From: Deltaproteobacteria bacterium
GTDB lineage: Bacteria > SAR324 > NAC60-12
Assembly (NCBI GenBank): GCA_018645085.1
Contig: JABGPG010000238.1
Span: 11,699-56,455, forward strand
Reading direction: 5' to 3'
Length of the DNA stretch: 44,757 bases
Below the pieces are notes generated by a model. The model worked only from the letters and a program-made list of their open reading frames with translations. It did not search any database and had not been told where the DNA came from. Made by a program: the position numbers and the translations under genes. Below are positions 26,301-35,005 of the stretch, in pieces (within the stretch, counting starts at the first letter, position 1; each line of letters starts with the position of its first letter).

Positions 26301-26814
26301 CAATACTGTTGTAATATTTCAGTAACTGTCTTTGTTCAGGATCTTCCGGATTTGATTCAATCTTCTCGATTTGTTTTTGAGTCAGTTGGAGTTTTTGCTG
26401 ATTTTTAGGTAGTGTTCTTTTTTTGAACCGGTACTCTTTTTTTAGTTCTTCAATTATTCTTACTTTGAGGATTGGCAGATCTTTAAAGGCATATTCGAAA
26501 GCAGTATGGATGATACTGTCCAGGAGGCGTGTGTTTTGAGCGAGCGTGGTAAAGGAGCTGTCGGTGTTTAGACTCTTTTCTACAATTATTTTATATTGCT
26601 CTTCATAATATTCTGCAGTAACAGCTGCAAAAACTTCTTCACGTGCAGCAAGATATTCCTGAGTCTGGCTGTCCTCAAGATGCAGAGGTTTCCAGGCTTT
26701 AATCAGTTTTTTTAATAAAGCTTTTTTGTGTTTTTCTAGTTTTTGCGGATCCTCTGTAAAGATGAACGGAGAGAGGAAGGGATAATTTTCAATTGGAGAA
26801 AAATTAGTATCCAT
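23356..26814 (-). CDS. glnD: GlnD-like [protein-PII] uridylyltransferase/uridylyl-removing enzyme (1152 aa, unusually long)
   Basis: Nucleotidyltransferase motif FARGGYGRAELSFASDRDLGYCLD, an HD domain (LKWGILFHDVGKIDPQTDHEVSG) and C-terminal ACT-like repeats. Confidence 0.85.
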   Translation of the reverse strand: MDTNFSPIENYPFLSPFIFTEDPQKLEKHKKALLKKLIKAWKPLHLEDSQTQEYLAAREEVFAAVTAEYYEEQYKIIVEKSLNTDSSFTTLAQNTRLLDSIIHTAFEYAFKDLPILKVRIIEELKKEYRFKKRTLPKNQQKLQLTQKQIEKIESNPEDPEQRQLLKYYNSIEADLTQETAELNERLKYLKEHMPLAEQAEFKRDFLLNHLVIFARGGYGRAELSFASDRDLGYCLDTQQLSSGEAEICRQFIIHIEHLLRIAGIETAHQYFELDEDLSRFKDPAAIHTIPAILESRVLLGSNNLANALKRRFFQILPYETFVLSQIRDYHDRAVPGLSQMNLKEDQGGLRSLQIPLWLAAATFGVFPNQTADMLALLIQKRIISPRQGFKLCQALEFLYDLRNFSATAVKFHFDDEARERGLSEKDIQINIINDATERLYLLKKKRFQSIDVFDRYRLQMVNYIQYLSQAILQRLLDRTIVRTFSNFQVVVHLGKRQIVEVNALEGLPQVPISLIFNDPTALLELFEYVGQSEYDLSFDLKDEMADLIRIITPDVIDTHRTQIAERFTKLMLTPFAASAWRIMFDICEPINAENEPRTLMGCFIPETNKMRFLLRNLAYHQHPVCTHTLNALDRTQKELDRLKKDYQELYQYLEPKHILALKWGILFHDVGKIDPQTDHEVSGTSIAVKALERIGYDDPELFTLVSLLIVHHTTVVQLSRTSAYFDQALQSFFEIADRNLINVILLFLCNISDYISVSESNAHSTRGLRTFFEETYRVFAEMRSSQKQEDSMDFILSYLENKKNDLESDTRIDLLINRSLRENLDSVLLKPLEQINKKERKLLENSEDELQVLWRDLKLGSLDKHGTDQTTEKFIRKIRQALSNKTLVELTELYSPLINWFFASFPNRFLLSSSPGMIAENLTIFNKLERPAIVNVITNARGRLNALLIYVHDLPQIHSRIAYTLNLKHLNIESAKINQINFASGHVAFCYYLKVSKREEDNVIFPLEVETSIRRNTPPALKIKPQTFLYYTKFQLEYLKDDKKGYMVKETNNVSSADFPVWKGDSRDKTEFPRRDKNYLRIKITAEDAPLVYYKIVSAFDRAGVPIQQAVITTIGHQVIDTFYITADDHEKLLKSDFEESLKQALMSPSEI

Positions 26815-26926
26815 AATTAAAACAGTTTGCTGTAGAGGGGAATGTTTGTTTTTTCAGCAGAATCCGGCAAAAATCCGGCATGAGTACTTGATAAAAGTTG
26901 TGCGGAAAATACTTGCTGATAATATG

Positions 26927-27991
26927 TCAGAAAAGAGTTTCTTGTTTTCTAGGAGGTGCTGAAATCCCCAAATGCTGATATGCTCTTTCGGTCGCCATCC
27001 GTCCGCGCGGAGTACGTTGCAAAAAACCTTTGAGCAGTAGAAAAGGCTCATAGACATCCTCAATCGTATCTTTTTCCTCTGAGACAGAAGCAGCAAGGGT
27101 ACTCAAACCGACTGGGCCTCCGCCAAATTTTTCTACGATTGCTTCGAGAATGAGACGATCCATTTTGTCCAGTCCCTCCAGATCGATTCTCATTTTATCA
27201 AGACTCTTCTCGACCAGCGGCAAAGTGATCACTCCTGAAGTTTCCATGTCCGCAAAATCACGACAGCGCTTCAGTAAACGGTTTGCGATTCTGGGTGTCC
27301 CTCTTGCTCTGCGCGCAAGTTCCAAAGATGCCTCTTCCACAATTTCAATACCCAATAAAGCAGCCGCACGCAGGATGATGGTTTTCAGTTCTTCAGGTTC
27401 ATAAAAATTAAGGCGGAACTGAATCCCAAAACGTTCCCTCAACGGAGAAGTAAGCAATCCGGCCCTTGTTGTTGCACCTACCAGAGTAAAATGTGGTAAA
27501 TCGATTTTTACGGTACGGGCACCCGGACCTTCTCCGATAATAATATCGAGCGTGAAATCCTCCATTGCGCTGTAGAGTACTTCCTCCACAACTCGGTTCA
27601 GCCGGTGAATTTCATCAATGAACAAAATTGTTCCAGGCTCAAGATTGGTGAGAATTGCTGCTAAATCACCTTGCCGTTCAATAACAGGTCCGGAAGTCGC
27701 ACGCAACTGCACTTCCATTTCACGTGAGAAAATATTTGCGAGTGTAGTTTTTCCTAATCCCGGAGGTCCGCTCAAAAGTACATGATCCAGCGCATGACCA
27801 CGTTTTTTGGCGGCGCCGATAAAAACAAGCAGATTGTCCTTAATTTCCTGTTGACCTATATAGTCACGTAAACGTTCCGGACGTAAAGATTGATCAAATT
27901 GCTCGCCAAGTTGTTGTTCAGGAGCAACCATTCGTGCTTCAGTATTTTCCGGAAGATCAGAGGACTCAGAGTCCACAGTTAGTTCCTGCAT
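26927..27991 (-). CDS. ruvB: Holliday junction branch migration helicase RuvB
   Basis: [64 protein letters not shown]. Confidence 0.97.
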   Translation of the reverse strand: MQELTVDSESSDLPENTEARMVAPEQQLGEQFDQSLRPERLRDYIGQQEIKDNLLVFIGAAKKRGHALDHVLLSGPPGLGKTTLANIFSREMEVQLRATSGPVIERQGDLAAILTNLEPGTILFIDEIHRLNRVVEEVLYSAMEDFTLDIIIGEGPGARTVKIDLPHFTLVGATTRAGLLTSPLRERFGIQFRLNFYEPEELKTIILRAAALLGIEIVEEASLELARRARGTPRIANRLLKRCRDFADMETSGVITLPLVEKSLDKMRIDLEGLDKMDRLILEAIVEKFGGGPVGLSTLAASVSEEKDTIEDVYEPFLLLKGFLQRTPRGRMATERAYQHLGISAPPRKQETLF

Positions 27992-27997
27992 TGGTGT

Positions 27998-29494
27998 TCA
28001 AGAAGAGGAAGAGAGATTTTCCGGATTCTCCTTTGAGGCGACTTCCGGACTGATACGCCAAGTGTAAAGCGGTGAAAAAACATATAAGATCAGGTAAGCA
28101 AGTGCGGCATGCCCGAAATATGGTGTGAAAGCGAAACCGACGATCAGCAGGATAGTGAAAATTAAAAATTTTCTACTACGGCTCATTAAGCGGCCGATGT
28201 GCATATAACGAATCGGAAAACTTATCATTAAGATTGCTGCGATTATCATTAAGACAAAACAAAATTGTGCCCAAAAAACCAAATCTGCAGAATTTGTTTC
28301 AAGCGCATTTCCAAGCATTATGAAAGGAGCAGCTGCTAACAGGGCAGCTCCTGGAACAGGGATACCTTTGAAAAATCCCGGAATACTGTTTTGATCCAGA
28401 ATAAATAAAACTAAACGTGTCACACCTAAGACAACATACATAATTGCAATCCATCCGTAAGGCAGAGCCTGAATGGATTCATCAGCAACTTTTGACATCA
28501 GGATGTAAAATATAACTGCCGGCGCAATGCAGAAACTGACTGTGTCGGAAACGTCATCTAGCACACCACCAAGGGTAATGTTATATTTTCTGGGTTTTGC
28601 AGATGGAAGAGGTGTTGTGAGTCCAAGTTTCCTGGCGACAGCACCATCAAGTTTATCAAAAAAACCTGCTCCCAGCAGAATCAAGTATGCTTCCTGAACT
28701 CGTCCCCGATAAGCAAAGAGTATGGCTAAAACACCCATCAGCGCATTCATCACTGTCAGTGCATTCGGGAAAACTGCTAAAATTCTGCGACGTAAAACCT
28801 CATCATTCAAACAAAGATCATCTAGGCATGCAGTACCGTATTTTCGACAATAACCTGCAATTGAGCCAAAATTAATGATCAACAGCAGGATTTCCAGAAA
28901 GAATAGCTGTTGAATCGGAATTGCTCCCAACCAGCTGATCCAGGAATAAAGTGATGAATCCGGACCTCCGGGCACATAAAAGGCGTGAATATAAAGTACA
29001 ACTCCAATTGGAGCAGCGACCATCGTACGGAGCCTGGTGACTTCCTTCATTTCTTCTTCCTCGCCTTTCCGGAGCGAAAAATTTCTCATGAAGTGCGCGA
29101 AATTGTCACGCATTAAAACTGTTACGCACAAGACAAATACAAAAACGACGTGCAGCATTTCCAGCCGGAAATTAGCATTTTCTGCTAAAGTCTGGTAGCG
29201 CCACATCATGCCCACTGCAACCATCGGAAAAATCATTGCATAAACGACTTTGTCCATGATCCGGTCCGCTAAATGAGCGAGTTTTGCCTGTGGTCGAAAA
29301 CGTGCCGCAAACCAGCCGTCAATTAAATCAAGGATCATTGCGGCAAGTAGAAAAATTACTCCGCTGTAGTAAACAAATGGATTGCGGTCCAGCATCACGC
29401 TGATGGCGCAGACCATGCCGGCAAACACCATTGGCGGTCGTCCATAAACGAGTAAAGCCGCAACATTAGTTGAAAGAAATTTAGGGTTAGACAT
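27998..29494 (-). CDS. Double-domain CDP-alcohol phosphatidyltransferase (PssA-like C-terminal half, degenerate N-terminal half)
   Basis: Two CDP-AP motifs: DLIDGWFAARFRPQAKLAHLADRIMD (degenerate) and DKLDGAVARKLG...GGVLDDVSD (canonical residues with insert). Confidence 0.8.
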   Translation of the reverse strand: MSNPKFLSTNVAALLVYGRPPMVFAGMVCAISVMLDRNPFVYYSGVIFLLAAMILDLIDGWFAARFRPQAKLAHLADRIMDKVVYAMIFPMVAVGMMWRYQTLAENANFRLEMLHVVFVFVLCVTVLMRDNFAHFMRNFSLRKGEEEEMKEVTRLRTMVAAPIGVVLYIHAFYVPGGPDSSLYSWISWLGAIPIQQLFFLEILLLIINFGSIAGYCRKYGTACLDDLCLNDEVLRRRILAVFPNALTVMNALMGVLAILFAYRGRVQEAYLILLGAGFFDKLDGAVARKLGLTTPLPSAKPRKYNITLGGVLDDVSDTVSFCIAPAVIFYILMSKVADESIQALPYGWIAIMYVVLGVTRLVLFILDQNSIPGFFKGIPVPGAALLAAAPFIMLGNALETNSADLVFWAQFCFVLMIIAAILMISFPIRYMHIGRLMSRSRKFLIFTILLIVGFAFTPYFGHAALAYLILYVFSPLYTWRISPEVASKENPENLSSSS

Positions 29495-29567
29495 GTTTGT
29501 TTATTAGGTTAAAAAACTTTTTCTACAATAACTGGCTTTTCCTGCAGCAACGCTAGCAGTAGTTATT

Positions 29568-30623
29568 TTAATACTCCTTTAAGCGATGTGCAACATTGAA
29601 GACATAAAGTAGCAACGCAGCTCTGATATAAACCCCGTTACGCAGTTGTCTCCAGTACATGGCACGTGGATCAGCATCGACTTCCGGAGAAATTTCATGC
29701 CTTCTTGGCAAAGGGTGTAAAATGATGGAATCTGTTTTCATTCGACTGACATTATCAGTAGTCAGACTATATTGTGAATAGTCAATCAGGTCGGACTCTC
29801 CAGAAAGATCATACTCGTCCTGAATCCTTGTCATATAAATACAGTCGACACTTGAGATAACACTTTCCAAGTTATCTGTTTTATGAATTTTCACACCTTG
29901 TGAGAGTAAATATTCTTCCAGATCGGCTGCAATCTGAAAAGAAGGCGGTGCAATAAACTCCATTTCGACATCTTTATACTGACTCAATAACATGACTGAA
30001 GAACGTACAGCCCTGCCACGCAGCAAATCACCCACAAAAGCATATCTTTTTTTACGTATACCACCAGTTTTCTGAAAGGAGCGGTGCATGGTGTAAAGGT
30101 CAAGCAGAGCCTGAGTAGGATGCTGATCTTTACCGCTACCGCCATTCATGATGGGCACGCTACGTCCACTATTGTCCAGCAAATAGGCCATATACTCGCA
30201 AAATCCAGGCTTTGGATCACGCATGATAATCATGTCAAAATAACTGCTGAAAACCCTTACACCGTCTTCCTGACTTTCACCTTTGTATTCTGATGATAAA
30301 GATGGATCCCGAACTTCTCCGGTGTCCATACCGACCATTTGGCAAGCAGTTAAAAATGAGAGGAAGGTTCTTGTAGAAGGCTGGGTGAAATAGAGCATTG
30401 CCTTTTTGTGACACAACAAGGATTTCAAAAATTCAATCCCGTTTGGTTTACGAGTCATTTCCTTGATGTGATCCGCAATATCAAATAATTCTTCCATCAG
30501 GTTAATGGAAAATTGGTGTGAGAGCATCACATGCTGGAGGCGTCCTTCTTTTTCATAATGACGCATGCGTACTTCCACTGCTTGTGAAAAGTACTCTTCG
30601 TAGGTTTTTAAAGATTCTTCCAT
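29568..30623 (-). CDS. pyrB: Aspartate carbamoyltransferase catalytic chain-like
   Basis: FTQPSTRTFLSFLTACQ (carbamoyl-phosphate motif), DQHPTQALLDLYT, RIQDEYD, HPLPRRHEI. Confidence 0.82.
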   Translation of the reverse strand: MEESLKTYEEYFSQAVEVRMRHYEKEGRLQHVMLSHQFSINLMEELFDIADHIKEMTRKPNGIEFLKSLLCHKKAMLYFTQPSTRTFLSFLTACQMVGMDTGEVRDPSLSSEYKGESQEDGVRVFSSYFDMIIMRDPKPGFCEYMAYLLDNSGRSVPIMNGGSGKDQHPTQALLDLYTMHRSFQKTGGIRKKRYAFVGDLLRGRAVRSSVMLLSQYKDVEMEFIAPPSFQIAADLEEYLLSQGVKIHKTDNLESVISSVDCIYMTRIQDEYDLSGESDLIDYSQYSLTTDNVSRMKTDSIILHPLPRRHEISPEVDADPRAMYWRQLRNGVYIRAALLLYVFNVAHRLKEY

Positions 30624-30805
30624 TTGTGAAGCAAGGCGAAATATATTAAAAATAAACTATACTAGCCTAAAATTCTATTCTGTAACAGTCCAGTGTGAAA
30701 TTGTGTTCAACACGAAATGCACTAATAAAAGTTCTAACTTGAAGAGTACTTTTAATGGACTATCAAATAGCTGTGGGAGGTAAAAAGACAGGACTGATTA
30801 GCAGC

Positions 30806-30835
30806 AAGAGCTTGTCCCCTCAGGGACACGCTCTT
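30806..30835 (-). terminator. Strong inverted repeat downstream of rplL, candidate terminator or RNA-processing hairpin
   Basis: aagagcTtgtccc-ctca-gggacaCgctctt: 13-bp stem with one mismatch, just after the rplL stop. No immediate U-tract. Confidence 0.5.
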
Positions 30836-30846
30836 GACAAAAGTAT

Positions 30847-31263
30847 TTACTTGATTTCCGCGCTTGCGCCGGCTTCTTCAAGTTTCTTTTTGACTTCTTC
30901 TGCTTCTTCTTTGGAGACACCTTCTCTAATAGCTTTGGGAGCAGCTTCAACTGCTTCTTTAGCTTCTTTGAGGCCCAGTCCAGTGATACCCCGAACTTCT
31001 TTAATGACGTTAATTTTCTTCTCACCAAAGCTGGTAAGAATAACGTCAAATTCGGTTTTTTCTTCGGCAGGTGCTTCAGCGGCTGCACCGGCAGCGGCAG
31101 GAGCTGCTACTGCAGCAGCTGCACTAACACCGAATTTTTCTTCCATTTCTTTTACCAGTTCAGACATTTCCAAAACGGACATGTTAGCGATAAAATCAAT
31201 TACTTGGTCTTTTGTGATACTTGCCATTTTATTTCTCAGACAAAGGTTAAGTTCATCTTCCAC
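30847..31263 (-). CDS. rplL: 50S ribosomal protein L7/L12
   Basis: Ala-rich hinge; [43 protein letters not shown]. Confidence 0.96.
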   Translation of the reverse strand: MEDELNLCLRNKMASITKDQVIDFIANMSVLEMSELVKEMEEKFGVSAAAAVAAPAAAGAAAEAPAEEKTEFDVILTSFGEKKINVIKEVRGITGLGLKEAKEAVEAAPKAIREGVSKEEAEEVKKKLEEAGASAEIK

Positions 31264-31297
31264 ACTAGCATGGGAAGAATGTTAATAAACCGGATTG

Positions 31298-31822
31298 TTA
31301 TTTGCTATCCCGGACTGCAGCCAGAGTGCGAACAAATTTCGCGGGAACTGCGTTTAGAGTACGAACAAATTGAGTTGCAGGTGCTTGCATCAAGAACAAC
31401 AACTTCATGAGGAGCTCTTCTCTAGAAGGTAATTTGGAAAGTGCTTCCACTTCACCTGAATTGAGGATGCTCGTTTTGCTGTCACCAACAAGGATTCCAG
31501 CAAGGATTTTCAAGTTTTTTAAACTTTTAGCGGCCTCAGACAATACTTTAGCCTGTTGCACAGCATCACCGTCACTGTAGATAAGTGCACGAGTCTGTGT
31601 GAACTGATCTGCAAGTTCTGCAAACGGAGTGTCTTCCGCAGCAATACGTGCCAGCGAGTTTTTGATTACTTTCATGGTGGATGAGGCATCATTCAACTTC
31701 TTTCGAAGTTCTACAACCTGATTTGCTTCAATACCACGATAATCAACCAGTACTCCTGCGGACATGCTATTAAAGATTGACCGTAGTTCACTGACTTGAA
31801 CTTCTTTTTGGCTTCGTTCCAT
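31298..31822 (-). CDS. rplJ: 50S ribosomal protein L10
   Basis: VLVDYRGIEANQVVELRKKLNDASSTMKVIKNSLARIA. Located upstream of rplL. Confidence 0.93.
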   Translation of the reverse strand: MERSQKEVQVSELRSIFNSMSAGVLVDYRGIEANQVVELRKKLNDASSTMKVIKNSLARIAAEDTPFAELADQFTQTRALIYSDGDAVQQAKVLSEAAKSLKNLKILAGILVGDSKTSILNSGEVEALSKLPSREELLMKLLFLMQAPATQFVRTLNAVPAKFVRTLAAVRDSK

Positions 31823-31959
31823 GGAACCTTTCCGATATGATTATGTTAAATAATTCACTCCTGCGGTTTATCAAAGAAGTGCTTTAAGACACACACTTCC
31901 ATAGAAAAAGCCCGAAAGCAGTTTCTGTTATAACCGAAGATTGAGATAAAAATTGAATA

Positions 31960-32070
31960 AGACAGAGGAAGGAACACAGTAAAATGTGCTGTGTCACTTA
32001 CGGAAGCTGTGTCTCGGCAGGGCATAAATTAAGCCGCTAGGCCCCTACTGTCTTAGACAAGAAAAATAAA
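31960..32070 (-). promoter_or_regulatory. L10(L12)4-binding leader (L10 leader) in the rplJ 5' UTR
   Basis: Minus strand: TCTAAGACAGTAGGGGCCTAGCGGCTTAATTTATGCCCTGCCGAGACACAGC. The ACAGTAGG...CCTGCCGAG pairing is characteristic of L10 leaders, in the 260-nt gap between rplA and rplJ. Confidence 0.75.
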
Positions 32071-32083
32071 AATTTTTCAGATG

Positions 32084-32773
32084 TTAAACTGTTTGTGGAT
32101 CTACTTTAAGCCCAGGACCCATTGTAGAACTCACACTAAAATTACGCAGATAAATACCTTTTGAAGCTGATGGTTTCATCCTTTTGACAGTGTCAACCAA
32201 GGCAGTTACATTTTCACAAAGCTTGTCTGCATCAAATGAAACTTTGCCAATAGCAGCATGGAGGTTACCTTGCTTATCGGCACGGAATTCTACCTGCCCT
32301 GCTTTAATATTTTTGATAGCGGTTTCAACTTCGAAAGTTACTGTACCGACTTTTGGATTTGGCATAAGTCCTCTTGGACCCAGTATTTTACCTATCCGTC
32401 CTACAACTGCCATCATATCCGGAGTTGCTACAACACGGTCAAACTCGAGCCAGCCTTCCTGAATCTTTTTGGCGTAATCTTCACCGCCCACATAATCGGC
32501 CCCGGCTTGCTCTGCCGCAATGGCTTTGTCTGCTTTTGCAAAAACCAGCACACGAATTTCCTTACCCAGGCCGTTTGGCATAGAACATGTTCCACGCACC
32601 ATTTGTTCAGCTTTACGTGTGTCAACTCCAAGTCTCAAAGCAACATCAACTGTCTCATCAAATTTGGTAGCTTTGACTTCTTTAAGCAAATTAATTGCTT
32701 CAGTCAAAGGATACAGTTTTTCTGCGTCCACTTTATCTTGGAAAACTTTTGTTCTTTTACTCAGTTTTTTCAT
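32084..32773 (-). CDS. rplA: 50S ribosomal protein L1
   Basis: [59 protein letters not shown]. Confidence 0.97.
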   Translation of the reverse strand: MKKLSKRTKVFQDKVDAEKLYPLTEAINLLKEVKATKFDETVDVALRLGVDTRKAEQMVRGTCSMPNGLGKEIRVLVFAKADKAIAAEQAGADYVGGEDYAKKIQEGWLEFDRVVATPDMMAVVGRIGKILGPRGLMPNPKVGTVTFEVETAIKNIKAGQVEFRADKQGNLHAAIGKVSFDADKLCENVTALVDTVKRMKPSASKGIYLRNFSVSSTMGPGLKVDPQTV

Positions 32774-33195
32774 AATCCCTCAGTCAGTACGCCCATACTC
32801 CGGGCAGTTCCTGCCACGGATTTCATGGCAGATTCCAGGTTATAACAATTCAAATCAGGCATCTTCTGCTTGGCAATTTCCTCAAGTTGATTTTTATTCA
32901 AAGTACCAACTTTATCCTTATTTGGGGTCGAGGAACCTTTATTCAGTTTCAGAGCTTTTTTGATCAGCACAGGTACCGGAGGTGTTTTGGTAATAAAGGT
33001 GAACGAGCGATCCTTGTAAACAGTGATCACCACCGGAATGATTGTATCTTGTCCCTGAGTTTGTGCGTTAAAAGCTTTGCAGAACTCCATGATGTTCACA
33101 CCGTGCTGACCTAATGCTGGGCCAATCGGCGGAGATGGATTTGCTTTGCCTGCCGGAACTTGCAGTTTGATGAATGAGGTGATTTCCTTTGCCAT
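32770..33195 (-). CDS. rplK: 50S ribosomal protein L11
   Basis: [40 protein letters not shown]. Confidence 0.97.
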   Translation of the reverse strand: MAKEITSFIKLQVPAGKANPSPPIGPALGQHGVNIMEFCKAFNAQTQGQDTIIPVVITVYKDRSFTFITKTPPVPVLIKKALKLNKGSSTPNKDKVGTLNKNQLEEIAKQKMPDLNCYNLESAMKSVAGTARSMGVLTEGL

Positions 33196-33207
33196 GGTTT
33201 TTTTGTC

Positions 33208-34038
33208 TTATTCTACTACGTGTTTTACTTTTTCGAACTCTACCTCCACAGGTGTGGGACGGCCAAAAATACTTACTAGTACTTTTAATTTTCTGCGTTC
33301 GAGATTTATTTCATCGATTGTACCACTGAAATTTCCAAAAGAACCTTCGGTGATAGTTACCTTTTGTCCAAGTGAAAACTCTTCTTCTGTTGCTTTCTGC
33401 TGGAATCTTTCGTTGACTTGTGAACGGATTGTTTCAAGTTCACGCTCATCCAGAGGCAACGGATTTTTTTGCGTACCGCCAATAAACCCTGAAACCCTGT
33501 TGACATCCATCAAAAGGTGCCACAATGCCGGGGTGAGCTCCATGTTGATTAGTACATATCCAGGAAAATATTTCTGGTTTACTTTACGTTTTTTCCCTTC
33601 CTTCGTGCGGATCACATCTTCTGAAGGAATGAAAATTTCGTCTACCAGATGTTCAAGTCCTTCAATCCTTAACTTTTCCTGAATCGTCTGTTCTACACGT
33701 CCTTCATAACCGGAATATGCCTGCAGAATATACCATTTTGCATTTGGGTTTTTCGGCTTTTCAGGAATTTGTGCTTCAATATCTTCTGCTTCTTCAGCCG
33801 TTTCAGCTGTATTATCTGCAGTTGGCTCAGTTTCGATTGCAGGAGCATCAGGCTGTGCTTCTGTCCCATCAGCACTTACTTCCGGAACATCAGTCTGTGT
33901 TTCTGTATCATCAGTGCTTACTTCCGGAGCATCGTTTTGTTGCTCTCCCAAAGTACTGTCCTGAGTTTCTGCAGTTTCGTTTTGTTCTTCCAATACCATT
34001 TCGGTTCCAGTTTGATCTTCCACTATTTTATCCGGCAA
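33208..34038 (-). CDS. nusG: Transcription termination/antitermination protein NusG with a long acidic N-terminal extension
   Basis: Core from about aa 100: AKWYILQAYSGYEGRVEQTIQEKL...FPGYVLINMELT; KOW GQKVTITEGSFGNFSGTIDEINLERRKLKVLVSIFGRPTPVEVEF. Preceded by an E/D/T-rich extension. Confidence 0.95.
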   Translation of the reverse strand: MPDKIVEDQTGTEMVLEEQNETAETQDSTLGEQQNDAPEVSTDDTETQTDVPEVSADGTEAQPDAPAIETEPTADNTAETAEEAEDIEAQIPEKPKNPNAKWYILQAYSGYEGRVEQTIQEKLRIEGLEHLVDEIFIPSEDVIRTKEGKKRKVNQKYFPGYVLINMELTPALWHLLMDVNRVSGFIGGTQKNPLPLDERELETIRSQVNERFQQKATEEEFSLGQKVTITEGSFGNFSGTIDEINLERRKLKVLVSIFGRPTPVEVEFEKVKHVVE

Positions 34039-34216
34039 TGACCATTTGCATGATGTCAGAAAGTCCTAAATCGGCGATACCCAAGTAGAGCGCTACAGCT
34101 AAAGATACACCTACAACTACTGAGGTTGATTTTATTGTTGCCTCACGTGTCGGCCACTGCACGCGTTTAAATTCCGCAATGACATCTTTAAAAAACTGTT
34201 GAATTCGTTTAAACAT
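34028..34216 (-). CDS. secE: Preprotein translocase subunit SecE
   Basis: IQQFFKDVIAEFKRVQWPTREATIKSTSVVVGVSLAVALYLGIADLGLSDIM; 62 aa, upstream of nusG. Confidence 0.93.
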   Translation of the reverse strand: MFKRIQQFFKDVIAEFKRVQWPTREATIKSTSVVVGVSLAVALYLGIADLGLSDIMQMVIAG

Positions 34217-34316
34217 AAGCAGATTTATGTATGAAGATAAAACATCCTGATAAAATATTTTTACTATTGTTATAAAGCATTACTGTTCAGTCACAAAACT
34301 CAGCGCCAATTATTTC

Positions 34317-34392
34317 TGGCAGGGCAGACAGGGGTCGAACCTGCGACCTTCGGTTTTGGAGACCGATGCTCTACCAACTGAGCTACTGCCCT
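34317..34392 (-). tRNA. tRNA-Trp (CCA), encoded 3' CCA
   Basis: AGGGCAGTAGCTCAGTTGGTAGAGCATCGGTCTCCAAAACCGAAGGTCGCAGGTTCGACCCCTGTCTGCCCTGCCA; cloverleaf with anticodon CCA. Confidence 0.96.
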
Positions 34393-34420
34393 ATCAGGAC
34401 GCAAAATATAAGGAAACGGG

Positions 34421-34570
34421 CTACTTCGTTTCTTTATGCAAAGTGTGTTTTCGATCCCACCTACAGTATTTACGTACTTCCATACGCTCTGTTTTTAATT
34501 TCTTGTTGCGGGAAGCTGTATAATTTCGGCGCTTGCACTCAGTGCATTCTAGGTGAATCGTGTCTCTCAT
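34421..34570 (-). CDS. rpmG: 50S ribosomal protein L33
   Basis: Manual reverse-strand translation: [49 protein letters not shown]. Not in the ORF track because it is short. Confidence 0.95.
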   Translation of the reverse strand: MRDTIHLECTECKRRNYTASRNKKLKTERMEVRKYCRWDRKHTLHKETK

Positions 34571-34602
34571 GATTTCTATATTTAAAAAATAAATAATTTA
34601 TT

Positions 34603-34677
34603 TGGAGCCTGAGAGCAGGATTGAACTGCCGACCTCTTCCTTACCAAGGAAACGCTCTACCACTGAGCTACCCAGGC
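34603..34677 (-). tRNA. tRNA-Thr (GGT), encoded 3' CCA
   Basis: GCCTGGGTAGCTCAGTGGTAGAGCGTTTCCTTGGTAAGGAAGAGGTCGGCAGTTCAATCCTGCTCTCAGGCTCCA. Confidence 0.95.
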
Positions 34678-34711
34678 TTAAAACTCACACCGTAAAAAGC
34701 TCTTCAAGCTG

Positions 34712-34796
34712 TGGTGGGGAGAGAAGGATTCGAACCTTCGAAGGCGAAGCCGTCAGATTTACAGTCTGATCCCGTTGACCGCTTGGGTATCTCCCC
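34712..34796 (-). tRNA. tRNA-Tyr (GTA), encoded 3' CCA
   Basis: GGGGAGATACCCAAGCGGTCAACGGGATCAGACTGTAAATCTGACGGCTTCGCCTTCGAAGGTTCGAATCCTTCTCTCCCCACCA; long variable arm. Confidence 0.96.
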
Positions 34797-34800
34797 ATGC

Positions 34801-34876
34801 TGGAGCTGGCAATAGGACTTGAACCTACAACCTGCTGATTACAAATCAGCTGCTCTACCAGTTGAGCTATGCCAGC
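34801..34876 (-). tRNA. tRNA-Thr (TGT), encoded 3' CCA
   Basis: GCTGGCATAGCTCAACTGGTAGAGCAGCTGATTTGTAATCAGCAGGTTGTAGGTTCAAGTCCTATTGCCAGCTCCA. Confidence 0.95.
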
Positions 34877-35005
34877 ATGAGTTAAACGAATAATTATGAA
34901 ATGTTATGGAGGTTTTGTCAATCTAAAACATCAAGAGATGAGTATTTTTCTCTTTCCGTAATGCTATTAAAGTAAAAATGGCTCCCGATTCTTTAAGTTA
35001 ATAAA

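Noticed and set aside
30755-31285. 176-aa plus-strand ORF opposite rplL
   Set aside because: Ala/Ser-rich mirror of the rplL hinge codons; rplL is unambiguous.
32258-32845. 195-aa and neighbouring plus-strand ORFs opposite rplA/rplK
   Set aside because: Shadow ORFs over clear ribosomal protein genes.
33146-34088. Plus-strand ORFs of 178, 123 and 90 aa opposite nusG
   Set aside because: Antisense to nusG and its repetitive extension; composition reflects the reverse complement of Glu-rich codons.
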